The notes: generated from the sequence alone by a model not told the origin. 64,000 nucleotides of DNA from Psychrobacter sp. APC 3281 (GCF_030407815.1 NZ_JASDCS010000005.1:1-64000); one strand, 5' to 3'. Shown: positions 16,815 through 26,103, counted from the stretch's first letter. A program made the numbers and translations.

Positions 16815-19625
16815 ATGAATTATTACAAGGATGCTGATAGCACCGAGACCAAAGAGTGGTTACAAGCCTTTGAGTCTGTTCTCAAACATGCAGATAAGGA
16901 TCGCGCTCAGTTTCTTCTAAAAGCCTTGTACAATATGGCTGTTCAAGAAGGGCTACCATTTAATAGATTGGATACCGCCTATATCAATAGTATCGCTGTT
17001 GAAGACGAGCCAATGTATCCAGGCGATCTTGGTATGGAGCGTAAGATTCGTGCGTTGATTCGTTACAATGCTTTGGCGATGGTCATGCGTGCCAATAAAA
17101 ACGACGATGATCTAGGTGGTCACTTGGCGTCATTTGCCTCTAGTGCCACGCTTTATGAAACAGGTTTTAACCATTTTTTCCGTGCGGCAAGCGATCACTT
17201 CGGTGGTGACATGATTTATTATCAAGGTCACTCAGCGCCAGGTATCTATGCGCGTTCTTATTTAGAAGGTCGTTTGACTGAAGATCAGCTCGATAACTTC
17301 CGCCGTGAAGTCGGTGGCAAAGGTCTATCAAGCTATCCGCATCCATACCTAATGCCTGATTATTGGCAGTTCCCAACGGTATCAATGGGCCTAGGTCCAA
17401 TCATGTCGATCTACCATGCTCACGTGCATCGTTATATGGAAAACCGCAAACTGTTAGAAAAAGAAGGCCGTAAAATTTGGGCATTCTTAGGTGATGGTGA
17501 GACGGATGAGCCAGAAAGCTTGGGTGCAATCTCTCTTGCTGGTCGTGAGAAGTTGGACAATCTGATTTGGGTTGTTAACTGTAACTTACAGCGTCTGGAT
17601 GGCCCAGTACGTGGTAATGGCAAAATTATTCAAGAGCTAGAGTCGGTATTCCGCGGTGCTGGCTGGCGTGTGATTAAAGTCATTTGGGGTGGTAAATGGG
17701 ATAGCCTGCTTGCCAATGATGATACTGGTGTTCTCAAACATCGTATGGAAGAAGTGGTCGATGGTGAGTACCAACTATATGAAGCGCGTACGCCTGAATT
17801 TACTCGCACAGAATTCTTTGGTAAATATCCTGAATTAAAAGAAATGGCAGATGCATTGACTGATGAAGACATTGCACGCCTAAACCGTGGTGGTCATGAT
17901 CCACAAAAAGTGTACGCTGCGTTTAGCGAAGCGATGAAAACCAAAGGTCAGCCAACGGTCGTACTGGTCAAAACTGTTAAAGGCTATGGTTTGTCCAGCA
18001 CAACACAAGCGGTCAATAAATCGCATCAAATCAAGAAACTTGATCAAGAGGCGCTTGTTTATTTCCGTGATCGTTTTGATTTGCCATTTACCGATGAGCA
18101 ATTAGAAACCCTACCATTCTACCGTCCTGAAGAAGGCTCGGCGGAAATGAAGTATCTAAAAGGTCGCCGTGAAGCATTGGGTGGTCATTTGCCAAACCGC
18201 CGCAGTGGTCATATTCCGCTGAACATCCCTGAGCTGTCGATATTTGATCGCGTCTTAAAAGGCAGTAATGGCAAAGAACAATCAACGACGATGGTATTCG
18301 TGCGTTTGTTATCAGCGATGCTGAAAAACAAAGACATCCAAGATCGCGTTGTGCCAATCGTACCGGACGAAGCACGTACCTTTGGTTTAGAAGGTATGTT
18401 CCGTCAATTGGGTATTTACTCTGCGGTCGGACAGAAATATACGCCAGAAGATAGCGAAGCATTGATGGGCTATAAAGAAGCCATCGATGGTCATATGTTA
18501 GAAGAAGGTATCAACGAAGCGGGTGCGATGAGTACTTGGATTGCCTTAGCAACCAGTTACTCTGTGAACGCATTACCGATGATTCCGATGTATATCTATT
18601 ACTCAATGTTTGGTTTCCAGCGCATCGGTGACTTGGCTTGGGCAGCAGGTGACTGTCAAGCACAAGGCTTCTTATTAGGTGCCACTGCGGGTCGTACGAC
18701 TTTAAATGGTGAAGGCTTACAGCATCAAGATGGTCATTCACAAATTCTGTTCAATGTCGTGCCAAACTGTGTCAGCTATGATCCTTGCTTTGGTTATGAG
18801 TTAGCTGTGGTTATGCATGACGGTTTACGCCGTATGTATGGTGAAGGCGAGCGCGTTTACTATTACTTGACGTTGATGAACGAAAACTACGAGCAACCTG
18901 AAATGCCAGAAGGTGCCGAGGAAGGTATCAAACGTGGTATGTACTTACTTGAAGACAATGGTTCAACACAAGTACAGCTATTAGGTTCTGGCGTTATCTT
19001 ACGCGAAGTACAAAAAGCATCACAGATACTAAAAGACGAGTTTAATATTACGTCTAACGTCTGGAGTGTAACCAGCTTTAACGAGCTGACTCGTGACGGT
19101 ATGGTTTGTGATGACTACAATCGTCTACATCCAATGGACGAAGAGAAAGTACCTTGGGTTACTGAGCAATTAGCACCGCACGAAGGTATCGTAGTGGCAG
19201 CAACAGATTATATGCGTAACTATTCAGAGCAAATCCGTGCTTGGTTACCAGATAACCGTCCTTATACGACTCTGGGTACCGATGGTTATGGCCGTTCTGA
19301 TACGCGCGAAAACCTACGTAGTTTCTTTAACGTTGATGCTGCGCATATCGTTGTGGCAACGCTTAAACGTCTAGCCGATGAAGGCGAAGTTGAGATGCGT
19401 TTGGTTAAAGACGCGATTTCAAGCTTAGGTATCGATGTGGATCATCCACCTGCATGGCAACAGCAGTCTTACTATGATCAGTCTCCAGATGCACCAGCGC
19501 CAGGTAACGTAAATCCAAATCCTGTACCTGAATTTATCGCTGAAGACGATGATGAAATCAGTAATGAAGGCCGTGCTGAAGATCAAGCAGATGCAAACGT
19601 ACTTGATGATAAAGATGTCAAATAA
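16815..19625 (+). CDS. aceE: Pyruvate dehydrogenase E1 component (homodimeric type)
   Basis: Thiamine-diphosphate-dependent decarboxylation of pyruvate and transfer of the acetyl group to the lipoyl arm of AceF, feeding acetyl-CoA to the TCA cycle. From the ATG at 16815 the protein is 936 residues, in line with the family. The TPP motif GDGETDEPES ending in VVNCNLQRLDGPVRGNGK is present, and the C-terminal transketolase-like half carries LGTDGYGRSDTRENLR. The frame opens at ATG 16788 (945 residues), but that start's AGGTAGG would be hidden in a hairpin. The start at 16815 has AAGGA nine bases upstream and aligns with the E. coli N-terminus. aceF follows after 28 bp, so they form one operon. 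The E3 gene lpd is not in the window. Confidence 0.97.
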   Translation: MNYYKDADSTETKEWLQAFESVLKHADKDRAQFLLKALYNMAVQEGLPFNRLDTAYINSIAVEDEPMYPGDLGMERKIRALIRYNALAMVMRANKNDDDLGGHLASFASSATLYETGFNHFFRAASDHFGGDMIYYQGHSAPGIYARSYLEGRLTEDQLDNFRREVGGKGLSSYPHPYLMPDYWQFPTVSMGLGPIMSIYHAHVHRYMENRKLLEKEGRKIWAFLGDGETDEPESLGAISLAGREKLDNLIWVVNCNLQRLDGPVRGNGKIIQELESVFRGAGWRVIKVIWGGKWDSLLANDDTGVLKHRMEEVVDGEYQLYEARTPEFTRTEFFGKYPELKEMADALTDEDIARLNRGGHDPQKVYAAFSEAMKTKGQPTVVLVKTVKGYGLSSTTQAVNKSHQIKKLDQEALVYFRDRFDLPFTDEQLETLPFYRPEEGSAEMKYLKGRREALGGHLPNRRSGHIPLNIPELSIFDRVLKGSNGKEQSTTMVFVRLLSAMLKNKDIQDRVVPIVPDEARTFGLEGMFRQLGIYSAVGQKYTPEDSEALMGYKEAIDGHMLEEGINEAGAMSTWIALATSYSVNALPMIPMYIYYSMFGFQRIGDLAWAAGDCQAQGFLLGATAGRTTLNGEGLQHQDGHSQILFNVVPNCVSYDPCFGYELAVVMHDGLRRMYGEGERVYYYLTLMNENYEQPEMPEGAEEGIKRGMYLLEDNGSTQVQLLGSGVILREVQKASQILKDEFNITSNVWSVTSFNELTRDGMVCDDYNRLHPMDEEKVPWVTEQLAPHEGIVVAATDYMRNYSEQIRAWLPDNRPYTTLGTDGYGRSDTRENLRSFFNVDAAHIVVATLKRLADEGEVEMRLVKDAISSLGIDVDHPPAWQQQSYYDQSPDAPAPGNVNPNPVPEFIAEDDDEISNEGRAEDQADANVLDDKDVK

Positions 19626-19653
19626 TAATAACCATAAGACGAGGAAATAAATC

Positions 19654-21375
19654 ATGGACATTAAAGCCCCCGATTTAGGTGTGGATAGCGCCGAAGTCAG
19701 CGAGATTATGGTAGAAGTTGGTGATGTCATTGCAAAAGACGACAACATTGTATTATTAGAATCTGACAAAGCATCGGTTGAAGTACCAAGCTCTGCTGCT
19801 GGTAAAGTGACTAAGATTAGCGTTGCTATCGGTGATCAAGTCAGCGAAGGTATGGTGCTGATTGAGCTTGAAAGCGCAGATGATAGCGCAGAAAGCAACG
19901 ATGACAGTGCTGCTGCTGAAGAGCAAGAAGCGAACAGCACAGACGATGTTAAACCAGAATCAAAACCTGAACCTGCTACAACTGAGTCAAAGCAATCAGA
20001 GTCTGCTGCCAAGCCAGCCGCTAATGCTGGTAAAGCAACTACTCATGCATTACCTGACTTAGGTGTTGATGAGGCACAAGTTTCTGAAATTATGGTGAGC
20101 GTTGGTGATACTGTTAGCGCTGAACAGTCGATTTTGCTAATCGAATCAGATAAAGCTTCGGTTGAAGTACCAGCGCCAGTTGCCGGTAAGATTGAGAAAA
20201 TCTTGGTTGAAGCAGGTGATATGGTTGCTAATGGTCAGGACTTTATCGTTATCATGGAAAGTAGTACAGATGATGCTAGTGATAGTGAATCTGAAGCTCC
20301 TAAGCCACAAGAGTCAGCACCAGCCAAAACAGAAGATAAGCCAGCTGCTAAAATTACTGGTGAGCCAAAGCAAGCGGCCAAACCGACCAATACTGATACA
20401 GCTGCTAGCAAAACAGAGGGTAAGTTAACTGAAGCACAGGTCAATGAAAAATTGGTTGATGTGTATGCAGGTCCTGCTGTTCGCAAACTAGCGCGTCAGT
20501 TAGGTGTTGATATCACACAAGTAAATGGCTCAGCTCTAAACGATCGCATTCTAAAAGAGGACTTGTTTGCACATGTTAAAAACAGTCTAACCAAGCAGAA
20601 AGCGGCACCTGTGAGCAGTAATCCTGTTAGCTCAGGTCTACCGAAACTGCCTGACATGAGTAACGCTGAGATCTGGGGTGAGACAGAAACACAAGACCTC
20701 AGCCGCTTGCAGAAAGTCTCGATACCACAGCTCAACTACAATACTTTGCTACCGCAAGTAACGCAGTTCGATCTGTCTGATATCACTGAGACCGAAAAAC
20801 TACGCGGTGAGCTAAAAGGTGGCATGAAAGCTGAAGGTATTGGCTTTACTATCTTGGCCTTTGTGGTTAAAGCAACTGCTTACGCATTGACCCAGCACCC
20901 ACGATTCAACAGTCACTTGAGTGATGACAATACTCAGGTCATATTGCGTAAAAGTGTCAATATGGGTATTGCTGTGGCAACAGATGATGGTCTTATCGTA
21001 CCGGTTATCAAAAACGTACAAGATAAAGGTCTGAAGCAAATTGCGATTGAGATCGGCGAGCTTGCTGTAAAAGCTCGTGATAAGAAGCTCAGTACCAAAG
21101 ATTTGCAAGGGGCAAGCTTTACTATATCGAGCCAAGGTAACTTGGGTGGTACGGCATTTACGCCATTAGTTAACTGGCCACAGGTTGGTATTTTAGGTGT
21201 CTCTGAAGCAAGTATGCAGCCACGTTGGGATGCGAAGACACAAAGCTTTGAGCCACGTTTGATGTTGCCACTGTCTTTGTCTTATGACCACCGTGTGATC
21301 AATGGCGCAGACGCTGCTGTATTCACTCGTTATATCGCAACGCTACTGGCAGACCCACGTCGTATCTTGATCTAA
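19654..21375 (+). CDS. aceF: Pyruvate dehydrogenase E2, dihydrolipoamide acetyltransferase
   Basis: Core of the pyruvate dehydrogenase complex; transfers acetyl groups to CoA. The 573-residue protein has two lipoyl domains with the lipoylated lysine in ESDKASVEV at K39 and K167. These are joined by Ala/Pro/Ser/Glu-rich linkers (about 75-130 and 203-262). The peripheral-subunit binding domain is at about 270-308 (YAGPAVRKLARQLGVD) and the catalytic domain at about 340-573. The active-site motif reads DHRVING (His546, Asn550). Many E2 enzymes have Asp at the last position, but Asn is known in Azotobacter-type E2p, so activity is expected. AGACGAGGAAAT gives the RBS. E. coli AceF has three lipoyl domains; this one has two. 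Confidence 0.97.
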   Translation: MDIKAPDLGVDSAEVSEIMVEVGDVIAKDDNIVLLESDKASVEVPSSAAGKVTKISVAIGDQVSEGMVLIELESADDSAESNDDSAAAEEQEANSTDDVKPESKPEPATTESKQSESAAKPAANAGKATTHALPDLGVDEAQVSEIMVSVGDTVSAEQSILLIESDKASVEVPAPVAGKIEKILVEAGDMVANGQDFIVIMESSTDDASDSESEAPKPQESAPAKTEDKPAAKITGEPKQAAKPTNTDTAASKTEGKLTEAQVNEKLVDVYAGPAVRKLARQLGVDITQVNGSALNDRILKEDLFAHVKNSLTKQKAAPVSSNPVSSGLPKLPDMSNAEIWGETETQDLSRLQKVSIPQLNYNTLLPQVTQFDLSDITETEKLRGELKGGMKAEGIGFTILAFVVKATAYALTQHPRFNSHLSDDNTQVILRKSVNMGIAVATDDGLIVPVIKNVQDKGLKQIAIEIGELAVKARDKKLSTKDLQGASFTISSQGNLGGTAFTPLVNWPQVGILGVSEASMQPRWDAKTQSFEPRLMLPLSLSYDHRVINGADAAVFTRYIATLLADPRRILI

Positions 21376-21390
21376 AACTAGCTAGCAATT

Positions 21391-21421
21391 AAAAAAGACT
21401 GCCCACGGATGGTCTTTTTTT
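21391..21421 (+). terminator. Rho-independent terminator of aceEF
   Basis: AAAAAAGAC pairs with GTCTTTTTT, with additional CC/GG pairs inside, and is followed by a T-tract, 15 bp after the aceF stop. Confidence 0.85.
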
Positions 21422-21521
21422 ATGGAGATTATTTGTTCTTGTATATTATTAGCTATTTTTATAAATAATTGCCTAGTAGCTGGTGTAGAAAAACGGTAGT
21501 AGCCGTAATTAATAGGCACAA

Positions 21522-21547
21522 AAAAGCCAGCTATCAAGCTGGCTTTT
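21522..21547 (-). terminator. Rho-independent terminator of the ompW gene
   Basis: AAAAGCCAGC-tatcaa-GCTGGCTTTT, a 10-bp perfect stem with A and T tracts on both sides; it can serve the minus-strand ompW gene. Confidence 0.85.
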
Positions 21548-21571
21548 ATTACACATAATATTTTGACTAAT

Positions 21572-22201
21572 TTAGAACTGTTTAACGAATGCTACGCCAT
21601 ATACCCAAGGACTAATGTCAATTTCGCCAAGGTTTGTACCATCTAAAGTAGCGTCCGTTTTGATGTCCATATAACGAGCATCGATACGGAAAGCTTCGGT
21701 AGGAGCAAAAGGAATATCAAGACCAACATGACCAGCCACACCAACGCTATCATCAAGGTCTAAGTCACCACCAGTAGAAATTCTTTCTTTGAAAAAGGTT
21801 GTGTAATTCACACCAACGCCAATGAAAGGCTTGATATTCATTGGCATACTGCCATTATCGAAGTGATACTGTACAGAAAGAGTAGGTGGTAAATGCTGTG
21901 TTTTACCTGTTAAAACTTTTGTACCATCAGCACTATTTAAATCAAAATCATGATGGAATGGAAGCGCCGCTAGTAGTTCGACACCAACGTTGTTAGCGAT
22001 AAAATACTCACCACTGATAGTAGGACGTACATCACCATCAACATCAACAGATAAACCGTTATCTAGAGTACCATTGTCACTTTTAGGATCAACATAGTGT
22101 GCACCAGCAGCAACAGACCAAGTACCAGCTGGGACAGCAAAAGCAGTTGTCATTGTAAGTGCAGCAGCAGTTGCTAAAACTAGGGATTGTAGTTTCATCA
22201 T
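21572..22201 (-). CDS. ompW: OmpW-family outer membrane protein
   Basis: A 209-residue eight-stranded beta-barrel of the OmpW family, thought to let small hydrophobic molecules cross the outer membrane. The signal peptide (1-22, ending TAFA) is followed by GTWSVAAGAHYVDPKSDNG, the first barrel strand with the family's typical Asp/Gly-rich loop. Further family features are NVGVELLAALPFHHDF, LPPTLSVQYHF, IKPFIGVGVNYTTFF and the terminal SPWVYGVAFVKQF ending in Phe, the barrel-assembly signal. AAGGAA precedes a double ATG; either Met may be used. It is monocistronic with its own terminator and a palindrome-rich upstream region shared with the divergent gene. Confidence 0.93.
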   Translation of the reverse strand: MMKLQSLVLATAAALTMTTAFAVPAGTWSVAAGAHYVDPKSDNGTLDNGLSVDVDGDVRPTISGEYFIANNVGVELLAALPFHHDFDLNSADGTKVLTGKTQHLPPTLSVQYHFDNGSMPMNIKPFIGVGVNYTTFFKERISTGGDLDLDDSVGVAGHVGLDIPFAPTEAFRIDARYMDIKTDATLDGTNLGEIDISPWVYGVAFVKQF

Positions 22202-22507
22202 TTCATTCCTTAACGTAATAGAAAATTATCAGCAGTGTTCTAATGAGGGATGGCATTAGCTACTGATACACAATGTCCTGATTAAAGTTTAATCTGTAAC
22301 ATTTAATGTCTATTATAATACGAAAATCATTATTGTTGGTAAGGTTTTAAATGTAAATTAGCAATGTTTCTGCAATAAATTACATTTACGTGTAATTCAA
22401 TTGTCTACAGTCTATAATTAAACACAACAAAAGCTGCTTTTTAAGTAAGTGTCATTGACGTAAGTCGGTATCTCTTATTTACGATTCAACAAGAGGTGCA
22501 ATATATT
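22202..22507. promoter_or_regulatory. Divergent control region with ATGTAA/TTACAT palindromes
   Basis: This 306-bp spacer holds no gene. AATTACA-N6-TGTAATT (22378-22397) is a perfect 7-bp inverted repeat. A further half-site AAATGTAA at about 22349 forms a longer imperfect palindrome with TTACATTT. A plus-strand TATAAT at 22413-22418 places the perfect repeat over the expected -35 region. It could control ompW, the zinc-ribbon gene or both. Confidence 0.5.
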
Positions 22508-22735
22508 ATGCTTGGTTATTGCAGTAATTCGCCTCTACGCTGTCAAAATGCGCGCAATACAAAGTTATTGAACCAAGTGGATTCTTGTTGTCCGAAATGT
22601 CACTTACATTTAATACCAGCTCAAGACATAAGTCAGCAGCTTCGTAGTTACGAGCAATTCTTAAGGTTCTCTATGCTATTGATTGTGTTTATACTATTGG
22701 TATCAATCTATATTTATTATCTGCATTTTGTATAG
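22508..22735 (+). CDS. Small zinc-ribbon membrane protein
   Basis: 75 residues from the ATG at 22508 (AGAGG upstream; the frame opens four codons earlier at GTG). Five cysteines lie in the first 31 residues (C5, C12, C27, C28, C31), with the pattern YCxNxPxRCxNA and CCPKCxLxL suggesting a single zinc ribbon. A transmembrane helix follows near the C-terminus (about 53-73, FSMLLIVFILLVSIYIYYL). The CxnxxxxCxxA...CPxC layout recalls N-terminal zinc ribbons found on some bacterial membrane or periplasmic proteins. The ribbon would face the cytoplasm if the helix is a tail anchor. It lies about 180 bp before the K+ channel gene on the same strand. The channel also ends in a CPHC ribbon, so a shared role is conceivable but unproven. 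Confidence 0.6.
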   Translation: MLGYCSNSPLRCQNARNTKLLNQVDSCCPKCHLHLIPAQDISQQLRSYEQFLRFSMLLIVFILLVSIYIYYLHFV

Positions 22736-22912
22736 CCGATAGTCATGGCTAATAATGGATAGGTCAGTACTGAAATGAAGTGCTTCTGATAAAAGTCACG
22801 GATGATTGCTGCAAATATATCCTATGTCCTGTGATGAAAGTTTGGTTTTTATGGTTTGACCGTTGTTTTATTCTACTAATATCAAATCGGTATTTCACCG
22901 CATAGGGCTGGC

Positions 22913-23896
22913 ATGTTATTCCAATCTATACGGCGCTTGCGTCATTTTGTTTATGATATTTTACAAAGTGAAGAACATGACACGTTATTTAGCCGTTACG
23001 TTGATTATTTTCTTATATTTTTGATTATGACTAACGTAGCGGCTGTGATAGCAGAGTCTGTCGATCAGTGGTATTACCCTTATCAAGATTACTTCACCTT
23101 ATTCGAAAACTTCTCTATCGTTGTCTTTTCTATTGAGTACTTACTGCGTCTGTGGAGTGTGGCTGAAGCCAAGCCTGATAACACAACGTGGAAACAGCGA
23201 TGGGATTGGCTTAGAAGCCCATCCGCATTGATTGATTTAGTAGCTATCGTGCCCGCCTTTTTGAATTTCTTTGTCAATATTGATTTGCGTTTCTTACGTA
23301 TTTTACGTTTGTTTCGAATCCTAAAACTGACTCGTTATTTTGCTTCCATGCGTATTTTGCTAGTCGTGATTAGTAAAGAGAGAGGCTCATTTCAGGCTGT
23401 TATCTTTATTCTTATCATTATGATTGTGACCGCCTCTAGCGGTATTTATCTAGTGGAGAATCACGCACAGCCAGACGAGTTTGAGTCCATACCTAAAGCG
23501 ATGTGGTGGGCTGTAGTGACACTGACAACAGTAGGCTATGGAGATGTCACGCCAATTACTAATGCGGGAAAAATATTGGGTGCTGTCATTACGATATTGG
23601 GCGTTGGTCTCGCAGCCCTACCGGCTGGTATTCTAGCGACGGGATTGGCGAATGAGTTGGCCCAGCGCCGTGAAGAGCTTGAACAGCATTTTCGTGAGCA
23701 GCTCATTGATAGCGACTTTGATCTGGTACAGAATCAAATGATGATTGATAAAATTCGTCGAGAGCTAGGTTTAGATAAAGAGCAGGCACAAAATATCGTC
23801 CTACAAGTACTTCGAGAGCAAGAGCTTGAACGGCGTGAAAAAGAAGTTGAAACGCGCCAAAAGAACTTCTGTCCGCATTGCGGTGAAGTTTTATAG
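22913..23896 (+). CDS. Voltage-gated potassium channel (Kv-like ion transporter)
   Basis: A 327-residue six-helix channel subunit. S1-S3 lie in residues 30-120. S4 carries the regularly spaced arginines (RFLRILRLFRILKLTRY, 126-142). S5, the pore helix and the selectivity filter TVGYGD (206-211) follow, with S6 (TILGVGLAALPAGILATGLANEL). The C-terminal cytoplasmic part is a charged coiled coil of about 90 residues ending in CPHCGEVL, a half zinc ribbon. A single filter per chain means a tetramer in the inner membrane. AGGG is the RBS. There is no RCK/TrkA-N domain, unlike E. coli Kch. It is probably monocistronic with a strong terminator. Confidence 0.93.
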   Translation: MLFQSIRRLRHFVYDILQSEEHDTLFSRYVDYFLIFLIMTNVAAVIAESVDQWYYPYQDYFTLFENFSIVVFSIEYLLRLWSVAEAKPDNTTWKQRWDWLRSPSALIDLVAIVPAFLNFFVNIDLRFLRILRLFRILKLTRYFASMRILLVVISKERGSFQAVIFILIIMIVTASSGIYLVENHAQPDEFESIPKAMWWAVVTLTTVGYGDVTPITNAGKILGAVITILGVGLAALPAGILATGLANELAQRREELEQHFREQLIDSDFDLVQNQMMIDKIRRELGLDKEQAQNIVLQVLREQELERREKEVETRQKNFCPHCGEVL

Positions 23897-23962
23897 GCAA
23901 GTATTAAATGATTTATGAGAGATAGGTTTTTAGCAGTTAATCGTAGTTAATATTTTGACCAT

Positions 23963-24003
23963 AAAAAGAGGTCTTGTGTTTACATAGCACAAGACCTCTT
24001 TTA
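23963..24003. terminator. Bidirectional rho-independent terminator
   Basis: AAAAGAGGTCTTGTG and CACAAGACCTCTTTT form a 15-bp perfect stem with a 9-nt loop and T-tracts on both strands, between the convergent K+ channel and TerD-like genes. Confidence 0.93.
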
Positions 24004-24023
24004 TATGCGATTACTAATTGCTC

Positions 24024-24671
24024 TTATATTCCCTGAGGAATAGGCAATGCACGTGCTAACTCATGAGCCACTTCTTGTGCTGCATCTGCTAGATCTTCTG
24101 CAGTGAGTGGTAAGTTTTGCAATGTTAAATGCCAGTCGTCAACAGATCGACGCAAATGTGCTACCCATAGCGTGGTGCAGTCGCGTGGGAGCTGCTTAAG
24201 GTTGACTTCGAAACAACGGTTTCCTTCATCGTCACTCAGATGAATTTCGCCTTTTTTCACCCTAGAGAACGAATGACCGTGGTATGAGTTGGCGATTAAA
24301 CCAATATGAGTAATATGAGTGGGTATTTTCTCAAGCTCCAGTCTGATCTGCTCTTGATCAAGCGGGGCAAGATACATGGCTTGCTCGCCGCGATCCTTAC
24401 CATTTAAACTGTCACCTTGATGCTTGACCGACTCAGCTTTATCTCGTAGTTGTTTAAACCAAACGATGTCACTGATGACGCAATTGTCATCGTACAACAC
24501 ACAAGCCAGATCAATATCCATCGCGCTTTGATTTTTCTTAAAGCGCTTAAACATGCCTTTTGGCTCAATTTTGGTAAATTCATAATTGAGCGCAAAGAAC
24601 AAAGTCCCTGCGTCTAGTCCAAGTCCTCGTAAACTATCTGACAACAGTGGTGATGGGGCAGTGGTCGACAT
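24024..24671 (-). CDS. TerD-domain stress protein
   Basis: A 215-residue TerD-family protein, the calcium-binding fold of tellurite-resistance and general stress gene products. Recognisable parts are the N-terminal strand (LRGLGLDAGTLFFALNYEF), DIDLACVLYDDN (acidic metal site), GDSLNGKDRGEQ (the usual GDDLTG-type loop in modified form) and the IRLELEKIPTHITHIGLIANSY segment. The protein is cytoplasmic. AAGGAGAG is an excellent RBS. It follows the WYL regulator on the same strand after 97 bp, so that regulator may control it. No other ter genes are nearby, so tellurite resistance itself is not indicated. Confidence 0.85.
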   Translation of the reverse strand: MSTTAPSPLLSDSLRGLGLDAGTLFFALNYEFTKIEPKGMFKRFKKNQSAMDIDLACVLYDDNCVISDIVWFKQLRDKAESVKHQGDSLNGKDRGEQAMYLAPLDQEQIRLELEKIPTHITHIGLIANSYHGHSFSRVKKGEIHLSDDEGNRCFEVNLKQLPRDCTTLWVAHLRRSVDDWHLTLQNLPLTAEDLADAAQEVAHELARALPIPQGI

Positions 24672-24768
24672 AACTCTCCTTTTTTATTCTTAGTTTCTAA
24701 CCGTTATCTAGATTTGATGTTTGCTTACATTAGGCGTGCGGATGTTAGCCTATCTCAGGCCAGTGATG

Positions 24769-25911
24769 TCACTCACTGATTGCTGTCGAAGACTTATCTA
24801 ATACTGCTTGATAAAGTAGCTCAGGTTTAGCATCTAATAACCCACTACCAAATCCACGTAGCCACCAGACCAGCTGTGAGGTCAAGTTAATAGTGGCTGT
24901 GACAGTAAGGGTGTTATCCTCATTTAGCGTCACGGTTTGATCGTCATTAAGCTTACTTTCGGTCAGACTCTTACCAGCTTGCCTAGTAAATCTAAGCTCA
25001 ACAGCGGTATTCTTGCCACGCTCGTCCAATTCGCCAAACAGTGGGTGACTAAAGCCCATGCTGCCTTCATCCAAATATGTATCGAGTTGAAAGTTCTCTG
25101 GCGTTTTTGCAGCGGTTTCGAGAATCTCAACACTATCAAAACGATGTAAGGCAAAGGTGCGAATGGTGGCTTCTGGATCGTCAGTACGAGTTGCCAGTAG
25201 ATAGATAATCACGCCGCGCTGGATAATCGCGATTGGATTTAGAATATATTCGCTGGCTTGTAATTTGTTGCTACGAGTATAACAAGCATGAATCTGCAGC
25301 TGATAAAATAGCGCATGGTAAATATTGTCTTTACTATCCAAATCTATATCTGGTGCAATAAGCGGCTGGGTGGCAGGCTCGATACGCACTCTGTCTATCC
25401 AAGAGTGGGTCACTTTGCTGTTCTTGAGCTGTCGCCGTGCTAAGTCAAACCAAGGAAATAATTCATCTAAAATAACAGGGGGCAGTAACTGGGTCAAATT
25501 GGCCTCAACCATATTAAAAGCAACCGCTTGTGATAAGTTCATATGCGGCAAGCTTTGCAATGGCGCGTCTTCTTTCCAGCGCCAACCCTGAGGATTGGCA
25601 TTGTTTTTTTCAATAGGGAAGCGTTTGGCAAGGGCGTTCAAATCACGTTGGACAGTACGTAGGCTGATATCAAAGCCTGCCATCATCAGCTGCTCATAAA
25701 TATGCGTAGTGCCTACCCAACGATTGCGCTGTAGCTGTGATAGTACCTGCCATTGCCGAGCAGTCGTTGCCGCACCATGTCGATTGTCACTAATATTGGC
25801 GGCATTGGCCTCTTTTGAGGTACCAGTGTCTACAGCTGCAAGCGCACCTGCCTGCTCACTAGGATTGGACTGAGCTTGGATGTTATCAGCATCAGTAGGA
25901 TGTACAGTCAT
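24769..25911 (-). CDS. WYL-domain transcriptional regulator
   Basis: 380 residues. A winged helix-turn-helix at about 50-115 (VLSQLQRNRWVGTTHIYEQL and ISLRTVQRDLNALAKRFPI, the DeoR/YafY type) is followed by a WYL domain at about 195-275 (LDSKDNIYHALFYQLQIHACY and ILNPIAIIQRGVIIYLLATR) and a C-terminal WCX-like extension. WYL regulators often bind nucleic-acid ligands or sense DNA damage and frequently sit beside defence or stress genes. Here the downstream neighbour is TerD-like. The N-terminal 45 residues are polar and low in complexity. RBS AAAGGG lies before the ATG. Confidence 0.9.
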   Translation of the reverse strand: MTVHPTDADNIQAQSNPSEQAGALAAVDTGTSKEANAANISDNRHGAATTARQWQVLSQLQRNRWVGTTHIYEQLMMAGFDISLRTVQRDLNALAKRFPIEKNNANPQGWRWKEDAPLQSLPHMNLSQAVAFNMVEANLTQLLPPVILDELFPWFDLARRQLKNSKVTHSWIDRVRIEPATQPLIAPDIDLDSKDNIYHALFYQLQIHACYTRSNKLQASEYILNPIAIIQRGVIIYLLATRTDDPEATIRTFALHRFDSVEILETAAKTPENFQLDTYLDEGSMGFSHPLFGELDERGKNTAVELRFTRQAGKSLTESKLNDDQTVTLNEDNTLTVTATINLTSQLVWWLRGFGSGLLDAKPELLYQAVLDKSSTAISE

Positions 25912-26058
25912 TAAGAGATACCCTTTATGAAGTTACAAGTCGGTTTCTGGCACGATATTGCTCGATCAGGAACCGTTAATCATCGCAGAAAAGCAGCGTA
26001 GCGTCTAGCGACGTTCATGCATGCGTATGTTTATTTGAAGGTTGCTATTCGATGGTTA

Positions 26059-26103
26059 CTGTTCGATCTAGCCATAGATATAACAATGAATCTAGTCGAA
26101 CAG
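26059..26103. repeat. Imperfect inverted repeat in the Lon-like/WYL spacer
   Basis: CTGTTCGATCTAG and CTAGTCGAACAG pair over 12 bases with a single bulged T and a 20-nt loop. It lies in the 227-bp spacer after the Lon-like gene and before the WYL gene on the minus strand. There is no T-tract on either side. It may be an operator for the WYL regulator or a 3' stem. Confidence 0.6.

Noticed and set aside
19654-21375. Inactive E2 because DHRVING lacks the usual Asp
   Set aside because: Asn at this place is known in active Azotobacter-type E2p, so loss of activity is not indicated.
24024-24671. Tellurite resistance operon
   Set aside because: Only one TerD-like gene is present and no terA, terB, terC or terZ is nearby.
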